The notes below the pieces were generated by a model, which saw only the letters and a program-made list of their open reading frames with translations, was not told where the DNA came from and did no database searches. From positions 4,424,625-4,488,624 of the forward strand of contig NZ_CP060713.1 of the NCBI RefSeq assembly GCF_014395785.1: 64,000 bases of DNA, given 5' to 3'. Made by a program: the position numbers and the translations under genes. Positions 32,051 through 41,732 of the stretch are shown here, piece after piece (the first letter of the stretch is position 1; every line of letters starts with the position of its first letter). The DNA is from Nocardioides mesophilus. Its GTDB lineage: Bacteria > Actinomycetota > Actinomycetes > Propionibacteriales > Nocardioidaceae.

Positions 32051-33027
32051 GCCGGCACCCGCTGCACGGGCACCCCGACCTGCGGGAGGTGAGCGTCCCC
32101 GTCGCCACCATGTGGACCGGGCCGGACGCGCCCCGCGACCTCGACGAGGCCGCCGTCCGGGACCGGCCCGACGCCGCCGAGTGGGTGGCCGTCCTGGATG
32201 CCGAGGGCACCCCGGAGCGGCGGCTCGGGCTGCACGGCCGCACGCTCACGCAGCTGCTGCTCGGCGACGCCGCGCTGGTGCTCGAGGAGCGGGACGACTG
32301 GGTGCGGGTGGCGGCGATCGGCCAGAGCTCGTCGGCGCACGCCCGCGGCTACCCGGGCTGGGTACGCCGCAGCCACCTCGGCGCGCCCGTCGACCGCACT
32401 GCCGGCGCGACCGCCTTCGTGGTGGTCGCCGCCGCACCGCTGCTCAGCGCGGACGGCGCCACGACGGCGCTCTCCTGCGGCACCGCTCTGGGGGTGCTGG
32501 CGGTGGCCGGGCAGGAGGTGGAGGTGCTGCTCCCGGGAGGCACGAGCGGCATGCTGCCCCGCTCGGCGGTCCGGCTGGGGCACGAGCAGCAGCAGCCGGC
32601 GTACGGCCCCGACGACCTGCTCGCCACCGCCCGGCAGTTCCTCGGGGTGCGCTACCTGTGGGGCGGCACGTCCGGGTGGGGCCTGGACTGCTCGGGGCTG
32701 GTCCACCTGACGCTGCGCACCCACGGCGTGCTGGTGCCCCGCGACGCGTTCGACCAGGCGGCGGCGACCCGCGACGTGCTGCCGGTGCCGCTCGACGAGG
32801 TGCGCCCCGGTGACCTCTACTTCTTCGCCCGGCCCGGCGAGCGGGTCTACCACGTCGGCTTCGTGACCCGGCCGGTCGGCGACGACGGCTCGCGCTGGAT
32901 GCTGCACGCCCCGGAGGGCGGCGCCGGCTCCATCGAGGACGCCCCGATGACCTCCGACCGGGTCGAGAAGCTCGTCGCGGCCGGCCGGGTGCTCAAGCCC
33001 GACGCCGGCCAGCTCGCGACGTACTAG
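32047..33027 (+). CDS. NlpC/P60 cysteine peptidase with SH3-like domains
   Basis: A 326-residue cysteine peptidase. The N-terminal ~190 residues resemble bacterial SH3 modules (LVLEERDDWVRVAAI, GYPGWVRRSHLG). The C-terminal NlpC/P60 domain has the catalytic cysteine C215 in WGLDCSGLVHL, histidine H269 in VYHVGFV and a third polar residue in MLHAPEGG. The layout matches gamma-D-glutamyl-L-diamino acid endopeptidases of the YkfC type. No signal peptide is seen, again suggesting a cytoplasmic recycling role together with the epimerase. It ends one base from the convergent terC-like gene. Confidence 0.88.
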   Translation: MSRHPLHGHPDLREVSVPVATMWTGPDAPRDLDEAAVRDRPDAAEWVAVLDAEGTPERRLGLHGRTLTQLLLGDAALVLEERDDWVRVAAIGQSSSAHARGYPGWVRRSHLGAPVDRTAGATAFVVVAAAPLLSADGATTALSCGTALGVLAVAGQEVEVLLPGGTSGMLPRSAVRLGHEQQQPAYGPDDLLATARQFLGVRYLWGGTSGWGLDCSGLVHLTLRTHGVLVPRDAFDQAAATRDVLPVPLDEVRPGDLYFFARPGERVYHVGFVTRPVGDDGSRWMLHAPEGGAGSIEDAPMTSDRVEKLVAAGRVLKPDAGQLATY

Positions 33028-33028
33028 C

Positions 33029-34030
33029 TCAGCTCTTCGCGTCCGCCGGCTCGCGCGCGTCCCGGCGGCGCGACACGGCGAGGCTGGTCACGGTGGTGAC
33101 CGCCAGGGTCCCGATGATGACGGCGAGCGACACCAGTGTCGGGATGTCAGGGGCCCAGGAGACGTGCTCGCCGCCGTTGATGAACGGCAGCTCGTTCTCG
33201 TGAAGGGCGTGCAGGACCAGCTTGACCCCGATGAAGCCGAGCAGCACGGCGAGGCCGTAGGAGAGGTAGATCAGCCGCTCGAGCAGGCCGCCGATCAGGA
33301 AGTAGAGCTGGCGCAGCCCCATCAGCGCGAAGATGTTCGCGGTGAGCACCAGGTAGGGCTCCTCGGTGAGGCCGTAGATCGCCGGGATCGAGTCGAGGGC
33401 GAACAGCAGGTCGGTGGTCCCGAGGGCCACCATCACGATGAACATCGGCGTGATCAGCCGCTTGCCGTTCTCCTTGATCCACAGCTTGGCGCCGTGGTAC
33501 TCCTTCGTCGCCGGCAGCGCCTTCTCCACCCAGCGGATCAGCCGGTTCTCCTCGAAGTCGTCCCCTTCGTCGTCGGAGGCGTCCCTGGCCAGCTTCACGG
33601 CCGTGTAGACGAGGAAGATCCCGAAGATGTAGAAGATCCAGCTGAACTGCTCGATGGCGGCGGCGCCCACCGCGATGAACAGGCCGCGCATGATCAGCGC
33701 CAGCACGATGCCGACCAGCAAGGCGGTCTGCTGGTACTCCTTCGGCACCGCGAACTTCGCCATGATGATCAGGAAGATGAAGAGGTTGTCGACCGACAGC
33801 GAGTACTCGGTGAGCCAGCCGGCGAAGAACTCGGTGCCGTACTGGTGCCCGGCCAGCACCCACACCCCGATCCCGAACGCCACCGCCAGCCCGACGTAGA
33901 GGCTCAGGTAGGCCGAGACCTCCTTCATCGACGGCTCGTGAGGACGACGGCCGACGATGACGACGTCGAAGAGCAGGATGGCCAGGGTGACGACGATGGT
34001 CGTCCACCAGACCCAGTCGGAAACATTCAC
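33029..34030 (-). CDS. TerC/Alx-family integral membrane protein
   Basis: A 333-residue membrane protein of the TerC/Alx family with about nine hydrophobic segments. Conserved acidic residues in membrane segments are present: FAGWLTEYSLSVDNLFIFLII and ALGTTDLLFALDSIPAIYG. E. coli Alx and related TerC proteins are linked to manganese export or homeostasis, and the yybP-ykoY manganese riboswitch upstream strongly supports that role here rather than tellurite resistance. GTG at 34030 follows GGAGG at 34039-34043, eight bases away, which the riboswitch can sequester. Confidence 0.93.
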   Translation of the reverse strand: MNVSDWVWWTTIVVTLAILLFDVVIVGRRPHEPSMKEVSAYLSLYVGLAVAFGIGVWVLAGHQYGTEFFAGWLTEYSLSVDNLFIFLIIMAKFAVPKEYQQTALLVGIVLALIMRGLFIAVGAAAIEQFSWIFYIFGIFLVYTAVKLARDASDDEGDDFEENRLIRWVEKALPATKEYHGAKLWIKENGKRLITPMFIVMVALGTTDLLFALDSIPAIYGLTEEPYLVLTANIFALMGLRQLYFLIGGLLERLIYLSYGLAVLLGFIGVKLVLHALHENELPFINGGEHVSWAPDIPTLVSLAVIIGTLAVTTVTSLAVSRRRDAREPADAKS

Positions 34031-34038
34031 GAACTAGT

Positions 34039-34046
34039 CCTCCGGA
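34039..34046 (-). promoter_or_regulatory. Shine-Dalgarno/switch strand of the terC leader
   Basis: UCCGGAGG contains the ribosome-binding site of the TerC gene. It is perfectly complementary over 8 bases to CCUCCGGA at 34106-34113 in the 3' part of the riboswitch aptamer, giving an on/off switch at translation. Confidence 0.6.
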
Positions 34047-34105
34047 CAGCTCTCGGGCGGGCGGGCGCAACAGTCGGCGACCCGCCACGTGGGCAAGCAA
34101 CTGGT

Positions 34106-34230
34106 TCCGGAGGTCTCTTCCGTCCGCCCGGACGACGCCGGGCCTCGGACCAACGGCGCCGGGCCACACCGGCCACTGCTACGACCGGACGTGTCCGTGA
34201 TGACGACACCGCTGCGGGGGAATACTCCCC
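34106..34230 (-). promoter_or_regulatory. yybP-ykoY manganese riboswitch upstream of terC-like gene
   Basis: On the minus strand the leader starts with GGGGAGTA (34230-34223), continues with GTGTCGTCATCAC (34209-34197) and ends with GAAGAGACCTCCGG, the three conserved blocks of the yybP-ykoY aptamer, separated by two GC-rich stems. This RNA binds Mn2+ and controls Alx/TerC and MntP-type genes in other bacteria. Identified by motif reading, not by a covariance model. Confidence 0.78.
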
Positions 34231-34287
34231 TCCACAGCGCTCATTCTCGCAGACATCGGCCCGGATCGCCGCATCGTGGACGCCGAC

Positions 34288-36411
<2,124 letters not shown>

Positions 36412-36417
36412 GGGTCC

Positions 36418-36423
36418 AGGGTA
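36418..36423 (-). promoter_or_regulatory. -10 element of uvrB (leaderless)
   Basis: TACCCT on the minus strand ending 6 bases before the uvrB ATG. Confidence 0.45.
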
Positions 36424-36460
36424 GTCAGGCGCCCCGACAGTTCCGGTGGGCCGACCTCGC

Positions 36461-36466
36461 TAGATT
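36461..36466 (+). promoter_or_regulatory. -10 element of the phospholipase D-family gene (leaderless)
   Basis: TAGATT ending 6 bases before the GTG at 36473. Confidence 0.5.
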
Positions 36467-36472
36467 GCTCCC

Positions 36473-37755
36473 GTGAGCAGGCGACCGGGACCCACCGGCC
36501 CCTTCCGTCTCTCGACGGGGTCCCGGGGGTCGATGATGGCGGTGCTCAAGCGCGCGCTCCTGGCCCTGCTCGGCGTCCAGCTCACGCTGGCGCTGGCCCT
36601 GACGCTGGTCGACTCCTACCGCCGGCGGGGCAAACGGCCCAAGCCGTTCCCGGTCGTGCGGCCGGCGGAGGTCCGGATCGGCGACGGCACGGTGACGACG
36701 TACGCCTTCGGCGAGGACCTCTACCAGGACATGCTCGCGGCGATCCGCTCCGCCCGCGAGCAGATCCTCTTCGAGACCTACATCTGGAAGGGCGACGAGG
36801 TCGGCGAGCAGTTCAAGCGCGCGCTGGCCGAGGCCGCCGGCCGCGGGGTCGAGGTCTACGTGATCTACGACGGCTTCGCGAACCTGGTCGTCAGCCCGCG
36901 GTTCAAGCGCTTCGGACCCCGGCTGAAGGTGCTGGAGTACCCCGTCTACGCCGCCGGCTGGCGCTTCTTCGACCTGCGCCGCTACGGCCGCGACCACCGC
37001 AAGATCCTGGTCGTCGACGACCGGGTCGGCTTCGTCGGCGGCTACAACGTCGGCACGGCGTACGCCACCGAGTGGCGCGACACCCACGTCCGGATCACCG
37101 GCCCCGGCGTGTGGGACCTCAAGCGAGCCTTCGCGGACTTCTGGAACCTGCACCGCAAGCCCCGGCACGGGCACCGGCCGCTGCTGCTGGAGACGGCGGC
37201 CGACTGGGAGCCGCGGATCCGGGTGCACCGCAACGTGCCGCGCCTGTGGATGTTCCCGATCCGCGGGATGTACCTCGAGGCGATCAACCGGGCCTCGGAG
37301 CGGATCTGGATGACCCATGCCTACTTCATCCCGGACACGGACTTCGTCGAGGCGCTGAAGGCGGCGGCGCGGCGGGGGTCGACGTCCGGGTGCTGGTGCC
37401 GCGCACCTCCAACCACGTGGTGGCCGACTGGCTCTCCCGCGGCTACTACGGCGAGCTGCTCGGCGCCGGCGTGCGGATCTTCCGCTTCGACGGCGCGATG
37501 GTGCACGCGAAGACCTCCACCATCGACGGCCGCTGGTCCACGGTGGGCACCGCCAACATCGACCGGCTCTCGATGACCGGCAACTACGAGATCAACGTGG
37601 AGTTCATCGACGCGGCGATGGCCGCCGAGATGGAACGGATCTACGCCAGCGACCTCGGCAACGCCGTGGAGCTCACCGAGGCGGAGTGGGAGGCGCGCGG
37701 CGCGCACCGCAAGTTCACCGAGCTGGTCCTGGCCCCGCTCCGCCCGCTGCTCTGA
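36473..37755 (+). CDS. Cardiolipin synthase-like phospholipase D-family protein, frameshifted
   Basis: A phospholipase D superfamily protein (about 427 aa if restored). One hydrophobic segment near the N-terminus (MAVLKRALLALLGVQLTLAL) anchors it in the membrane. The two HKD motifs are complete: DHRKILVVDD near residue 173 and VHAKTSTIDG near 343, each followed by the expected GG or GTAN stretch. This is the cardiolipin/phosphatidylglycerol-transferase layout. The frame breaks at the G run 37374-37378: one more G restores ALKAAARRG-VDVRVLVPRTSNHVV. GTG at 36473 is six bases after TAGATT. The last 41 bases overlap the convergent neighbour. Confidence 0.85.
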
Positions 37756-38578
37756 GACCCGCGAGCACCCCGTCGAGGGCGCGCCGGAGCTCCTCGGGGT
37801 CGAGCCCGTCGGTCGCGAGCACCGCCACGTCGCGGTCCTCGAAGACGACCGCGCGCACGCCGGGCACGGCGGCGAAGCGCTCCTCCAGGCTCGCGTAGGC
37901 CGCCGCGCCGAGCAGGTCCTCGACCTCCTCCGGCAGGCTCACCTGCACGTCCCACGGACCACCCGTCAGCGGCGTCACCTCGACGGTGACGGGTCCGGCC
38001 GGCGGCGGCGCGGCGGCGGCGCGCGGGCCGTCGGCCTCGCCCAGGTCCGGGGCATCCGCGAGCCGGCCGCCGCGCGCGTACTGGTCGATCATCTTCGGCA
38101 CGAGGGTGGAGAGCGGTCGGCCGGTCCGCCCCGAGAGCGAGTCGGCCACCGCCAACGACGCGAGACGCTGCGGGGTGTTGACCACGCCCTGCAGCACCGG
38201 CTGGTGCCCGGTGACGTAGCGCGGATCGGAGTCGAAGACCCACCGGGCACCCGTGGCAGCCGTGATCACCTCGGCCACGACGGCGGCGAGCCCCTCGACC
38301 CACTCCGCGCCGGCCTCGGTCCAGTCGGGCCGGTGGCCGGGCGGCTCGAACCAGAACGGCTCGGCCGTGACCGGTCCCGGGTCGTGCGCCCTGGCCGCGG
38401 CGAACGAGGCCAGGGCGTCGAGCGACTCGACCGACCCGTCCACCGGGGGGCCGCCCGCGGCAGCCACCCGGTCCCGGAACCACGGCAGCCGCCAGTCCAG
38501 CTGCGCGACGTAGGCACGCGCCAACGGGAGCGCGATGTCGCGAGGGACCGGGGAGCCGCTGTCGAAGTGAGGCGTCAT
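37715..38578 (-). CDS. Hypothetical protein
   Basis: A 287-residue protein I do not recognise. It has a conserved-looking N-terminal half with aromatic and acidic residues (YVAQLDWRLPWFRDRV, GARWVFDSDPRYVTGHQPVL), a Pro/Ala-rich linker near 180-200, and a C-terminal alpha/beta segment (VQVSLPEEVEDLLGAAAYASLEERFAAVPGV) that reads like a small ferredoxin-like domain. No signal peptide or membrane segment is visible, so it is probably cytoplasmic. It lies downstream of the ECF sigma gene on the same strand and its 3' end overlaps the phospholipase D-family gene by 41 bases. Confidence 0.65.
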   Translation of the reverse strand: MTPHFDSGSPVPRDIALPLARAYVAQLDWRLPWFRDRVAAAGGPPVDGSVESLDALASFAAARAHDPGPVTAEPFWFEPPGHRPDWTEAGAEWVEGLAAVVAEVITAATGARWVFDSDPRYVTGHQPVLQGVVNTPQRLASLAVADSLSGRTGRPLSTLVPKMIDQYARGGRLADAPDLGEADGPRAAAAPPPAGPVTVEVTPLTGGPWDVQVSLPEEVEDLLGAAAYASLEERFAAVPGVRAVVFEDRDVAVLATDGLDPEELRRALDGVLAGLRAAGGAGPGPAR

Positions 38579-38662
38579 GGCAACCAGATCCTGACCTTGA
38601 TGCCGCGCGGCTTCAACTCCTCCAGCACCGGGGGGCGCTGCTCATGCGCCGTCCGCGCTCCC

Positions 38663-39867
38663 TCAACCCCCACCAGACGCCGGACCGGCCGCCCGCGCAC
38701 GGGCGGCCTGGCGGACCAGGTGGTCGCGCTCGGCGACGTTGGTCGCCCGCCGGGCCGCCTCGGCGTACGCCGTGGCCGCGGCGGGCAGGTCACCGCCGAG
38801 CTCCAGGAGGTGGCCGCGGGCGGCGTGCCAGCGGTGCCGGTCCCCGATCACGTCGCGCAGCCGGTCGGTCTCGCGCAGCCCCGCGCCGGCGCCGTGGACG
38901 TGACCCACCGCGACCGCGCGCCCGAGCACCGCGGCGGGGTCCTGACGCACCGGGTCCTCGGTGAGGCCGACGAGGTCGTCGTACCAGGCGAGCACCTGCG
39001 GCCAGTCCGTCTCCTCGGCACGGGCCGCGTCGTCGTGCAGGGCGGCGATGGCGGCCTCGATCTGGTAGCGGCCGGGGCGCTGGAGGGCCAGCGCCGACTG
39101 CAGGACGCGCACTCCCTCGGCGATCTCGCGGGTGTCCCACAGGCGGCGGTCCTGCCGGTCGAGCGTGACGATGCGCCCCTGCGCGTCGAGTCGCGCCGGC
39201 AGGCGGGCGTGGTTGAGGAGCATCAGCGCGAGCAGCCCGCGCGCCTCCGGTTCGTCGGTTGCCAGGGTGAGCTGGCGGGTCAGCCGGATCGCCTCGCCGA
39301 CCAGGTCGACGCGGCCCGCGTGGCCGGCCGAGTAGACGAGGTAAAGCACGCGGAGCACGACGGCGAGGTCGCCGGGCCGGTCCAGGCGCTGCCCGCGCAG
39401 GGCGCGCTTGGCCCGGCTGATCCGCTGCGCCATCGTCGCCTCCGGCACGTAGAAGGCGTCGGCGATCTCCCGGGTGCTGAGGCCGCCGACCGCACGCAGC
39501 GTCAGCGCCACCTGGGAGGCGGGCGTGAGCTCGGGGTGGCAGCAGCAGAACAGCAGGAAGAGGGTGTCGTCCCCCTCCTCGGTGGCGGCGGACCCGTGCC
39601 CCGGGTCCACCGCCTCCTCCCGCCGGTGCCGGGCGGCCTCGCTGCGCCTGGCGTCGACCAGCCGGCGAGCCGCCACCGCGCTCAGCCACGCGCGGGGGTC
39701 GTCCGGCGGATGCTCGGGCCACACCCGCAAGGCGTCGAGGAGGGCCTCCTGCAGCGCGTCCTCGGCGGCAGCGAAGTCCTCCCCCGCCGGACCAGCCCGG
39801 CGAGCACCCGGGGGACGAGGGCGCGCAGGGCACCCTCGTCCAGCTGCCGGGTCGCGGCCTCGCTCAT
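38663..39867 (-). CDS. ECF sigma factor with C-terminal DUF6596-like domain, frameshifted
   Basis: An extracytoplasmic-function sigma factor of the large type (about 401 aa if restored). The beginning (ATG 39867, MSEAATRQLDEGALRALVPRV) is region 2; AWLSAVAARRLVDARRSE follows, and region 4 is LTLRAVGGLSTREIADAFYVPEATMAQRISRAK. The remaining ~220 residues are the helical DUF6596-type domain (LLALMLLNHARLPARLD). One base is missing at the C run 39781-39785 (plus strand); restoring it joins LAGLVRRG to EDFAAAEDALQEALLDALRVW. It follows a YCII-family gene by 13 bases, the usual pairing for this ECF group. Confidence 0.82.
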
Positions 39868-39880
39868 GACGGTCAGTGCC

Positions 39881-40291
39881 TCAGTCGTCGGCAGGCGTCT
39901 CGGACATGACCTCGCGGACGTCGATCCACTCGTAGAGCGGCTCGCCACCCGGCCCGGGCTCGGAGGAGACGTACGCCGCGACCGCGACCGCGCGCTCGTA
40001 GGAGTCCACGTCGATCATGTACCACCCGGCCACCAGGTCGCTGGTCTCGGGCAGCGGGCCGTCGGTGGTGACCGGCGCGGCGTCCGGGCCGCCGTAGCGC
40101 ACCCAGGTGCGCGCCGGCGTGAGCGCCTGCGCGTCGACGAACTCGCCGTTCTTCTCCAGCAGCTCGCTGACGTGCCTGAGGAAGGCCATGTGCGCCTCGA
40201 CGTCCTCGGGCGCCCACTGGTCCATCGGCGGTACGGGTCGGTGCGGCGTCGGGCCGCCGCGGTAGTGCTTGAGGAGCAGGTACTTCGGCAT
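39881..40291 (-). CDS. YCII/DGPF-domain protein
   Basis: A 136-residue YCII-related protein with an N-terminal beta strand MPKYLLLKHYRGG, the central DGPLPETSDLVAGWYMIDVDSYERAV block containing the DGPF-like motif, and a C-terminal EWIDVREV. These dimeric alpha/beta proteins are regularly encoded beside large ECF sigma factors, with which they are thought to work, though the mechanism is not known. ATG at 40291 follows AGGAGA. It is first of the pair and probably co-transcribed with the sigma gene. Confidence 0.88.
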   Translation of the reverse strand: MPKYLLLKHYRGGPTPHRPVPPMDQWAPEDVEAHMAFLRHVSELLEKNGEFVDAQALTPARTWVRYGGPDAAPVTTDGPLPETSDLVAGWYMIDVDSYERAVAVAAYVSSEPGPGGEPLYEWIDVREVMSETPADD

Positions 40292-40469
40292 GGTGTCTCC
40301 TGTGGGTCCTGGGCCTCGCCTGTCGTGGCCCGTCAACCGGGGAGCGGAGCCGGTTACGACTTCTCGACATCGGGGCACCCAGGTGGTCTGGACAGTGGCA
40401 TGAATCACGTCCTGCCGGGCATCACCAAGATACGAGGTTTCGACGCTGACCCTGGGGAGGGATCACACG

Positions 40470-40673
40470 ATGCTGGTGGAGAAGGACGACGTCACGGACG
40501 CGTTGCGGGCACGGGGCGACCACGATCGGGCCGTGCAGGCCCAGGTGGCCCTGCCGCGTCACGTCGACACCGTGCGCGAGGCGTCGCTGCTGCACCAGCT
40601 CGACCTGAACGTGGAGGAGATCGAGGCGGTGGCCGCCGCGGCGAGCACCTCGTCGCACCGGGCTTCCGCCTAG
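40470..40673 (+). CDS. Small hypothetical protein (67 aa)
   Basis: A short ORF with charged, helical composition (MLVEKDDVTDALRARGDHDRA, ASLLHQLDLNVEEIEAVAA). ATG at 40470 has a purine-rich GGGGAGGG about 10 bases upstream. It lies between divergent and convergent genes, and its stop overlaps the convergent glycosylase stop by three bases. The Asp/Glu/Arg pattern and codon usage fit a real coding region; no family recognised. Confidence 0.5.
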   Translation: MLVEKDDVTDALRARGDHDRAVQAQVALPRHVDTVREASLLHQLDLNVEEIEAVAAAASTSSHRASA

Positions 40674-41599
40674 CGGCCGGGCAGGTGGGTGCGCGGCGCC
40701 ATCCGGGGTCCGCGTCGTGGCCGGTGGGCGCCGGTCAGCTCCACGAGACGTTGCACGCGGTAGCGGTGCGGGCGGAACGGCTCCAGCAGCTCGGCCAGCC
40801 CGTCATCGTCGACCGGGTCGCCGGTGAGCGCCCAGCCGACGTTCTTCGCCACGTGGTAGTCGCCGAAGCTCACGGCGTCCGCGTCGCCGTGCGCGCGGAA
40901 GCGCACCTCGGCCGAGGTCCAGACGCCGATGCCCGGCAGGCTCCGCAGCCTCCGGTCCACCTCGTCGCCGGGCAGCCCGACGGTGCGCTCCAGTGCGGAG
41001 GCCACCTGCGCCGCTCGCACCACGGCACGCGACCGGGCCGGGTCGATGTGCAGCTGCAGCCACTCCCAGGACGGCACCCTCCGCAGCTGCTCCGGCGTCG
41101 GCTGCACCCACAGCCGGTGCTCGGCCCCCGGGCCGGGGGCCCGCTCGCCGAAGCGGCGTACCAGCGCCCGGAACCCCGCGAAGGCCTCCTGGCCGGTGAC
41201 CTTCTGCTCGATGATCGCGGGCACCAGCGCCTCCATGACCAGGCCGGTGCGGATCACCCGCCAGTGCGGCTTGTGCCGCAGCATCTCAGTGATCCGGGGG
41301 TGTCGCGGCTCGAAGCCGGACGGGTCGTCCTCGGCACCCAGCATCGCCGGCACCGCGTCGAGCGACCACTCCGCGCCCGGCCCCCAGGCCGTCGCCAGGA
41401 CCGTGCTGCCGACGGCGGGCTGTCGGAGCCGCAGCGTGGCCGGCCCCTCCGGGGTGCGGATCCCCCGCCAGACGGTGCCGTCGGGGTCGGTGCGGAACGT
41501 CGGGTCCCCGAGCCCCCGGCGCAGCACCGCGAGGTTCTGCTGCACCGGACAGGGCCACGCCGGCTCCCAGACCCGCTCCCGTCCCGCCGCCTCCTGCAC
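40670..41599 (-). CDS. DNA-3-methyladenine glycosylase II family protein
   Basis: A 309-residue base-excision-repair glycosylase of the HhH-GPD superfamily (AlkA-like). The diagnostic helix-hairpin-helix is RRLRSLPGIGVWTSAEVRFRAHGDADAVSFGDYHV, with the catalytic aspartate in FGDYHV. MEALVPAIIEQKVTGQEAFAGFRAL is the preceding conserved helix. GTG at 41599 was chosen because a minus-strand TACCCT sits exactly seven bases upstream; longer in-frame starts add only unconserved sequence. It diverges from an ATP-dependent DNA ligase, so the two repair genes share a promoter region. Confidence 0.88.
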   Translation of the reverse strand: MQEAAGRERVWEPAWPCPVQQNLAVLRRGLGDPTFRTDPDGTVWRGIRTPEGPATLRLRQPAVGSTVLATAWGPGAEWSLDAVPAMLGAEDDPSGFEPRHPRITEMLRHKPHWRVIRTGLVMEALVPAIIEQKVTGQEAFAGFRALVRRFGERAPGPGAEHRLWVQPTPEQLRRVPSWEWLQLHIDPARSRAVVRAAQVASALERTVGLPGDEVDRRLRSLPGIGVWTSAEVRFRAHGDADAVSFGDYHVAKNVGWALTGDPVDDDGLAELLEPFRPHRYRVQRLVELTGAHRPRRGPRMAPRTHLPGR

Positions 41600-41606
41600 G
41601 CGGCCC

Positions 41607-41612
41607 AGGGTA
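41607..41612 (-). promoter_or_regulatory. -10 element of the glycosylase gene (leaderless)
   Basis: TACCCT on the minus strand ending 7 bases before the GTG at 41599. Confidence 0.45.
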
Positions 41613-41671
41613 CGGCGGCGCGCCGACGCCCCCGGGGCTCCCCTCCCCCGTCGACAGCCCGGTCCCGCGCG

Positions 41672-41695
41672 GGCTCCGGAGGGTCCGCCGGAGCC
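41672..41695. repeat. Inverted repeat between glycosylase and ligase genes
   Basis: Perfect 7-bp arms GGCTCCG / CGGAGCC with a 10-base spacer in the divergent promoter region; possible operator or hairpin. Confidence 0.35.
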
Positions 41696-41732
41696 TGACG
41701 GCTTTGTCGGAGCCGCGGGACACAATGGCGCC

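Noticed and set aside
33029..34030. Tellurite-resistance function for the TerC homologue
   Set aside because: No other ter genes nearby; the Mn riboswitch in the leader makes manganese homeostasis the better-supported role.
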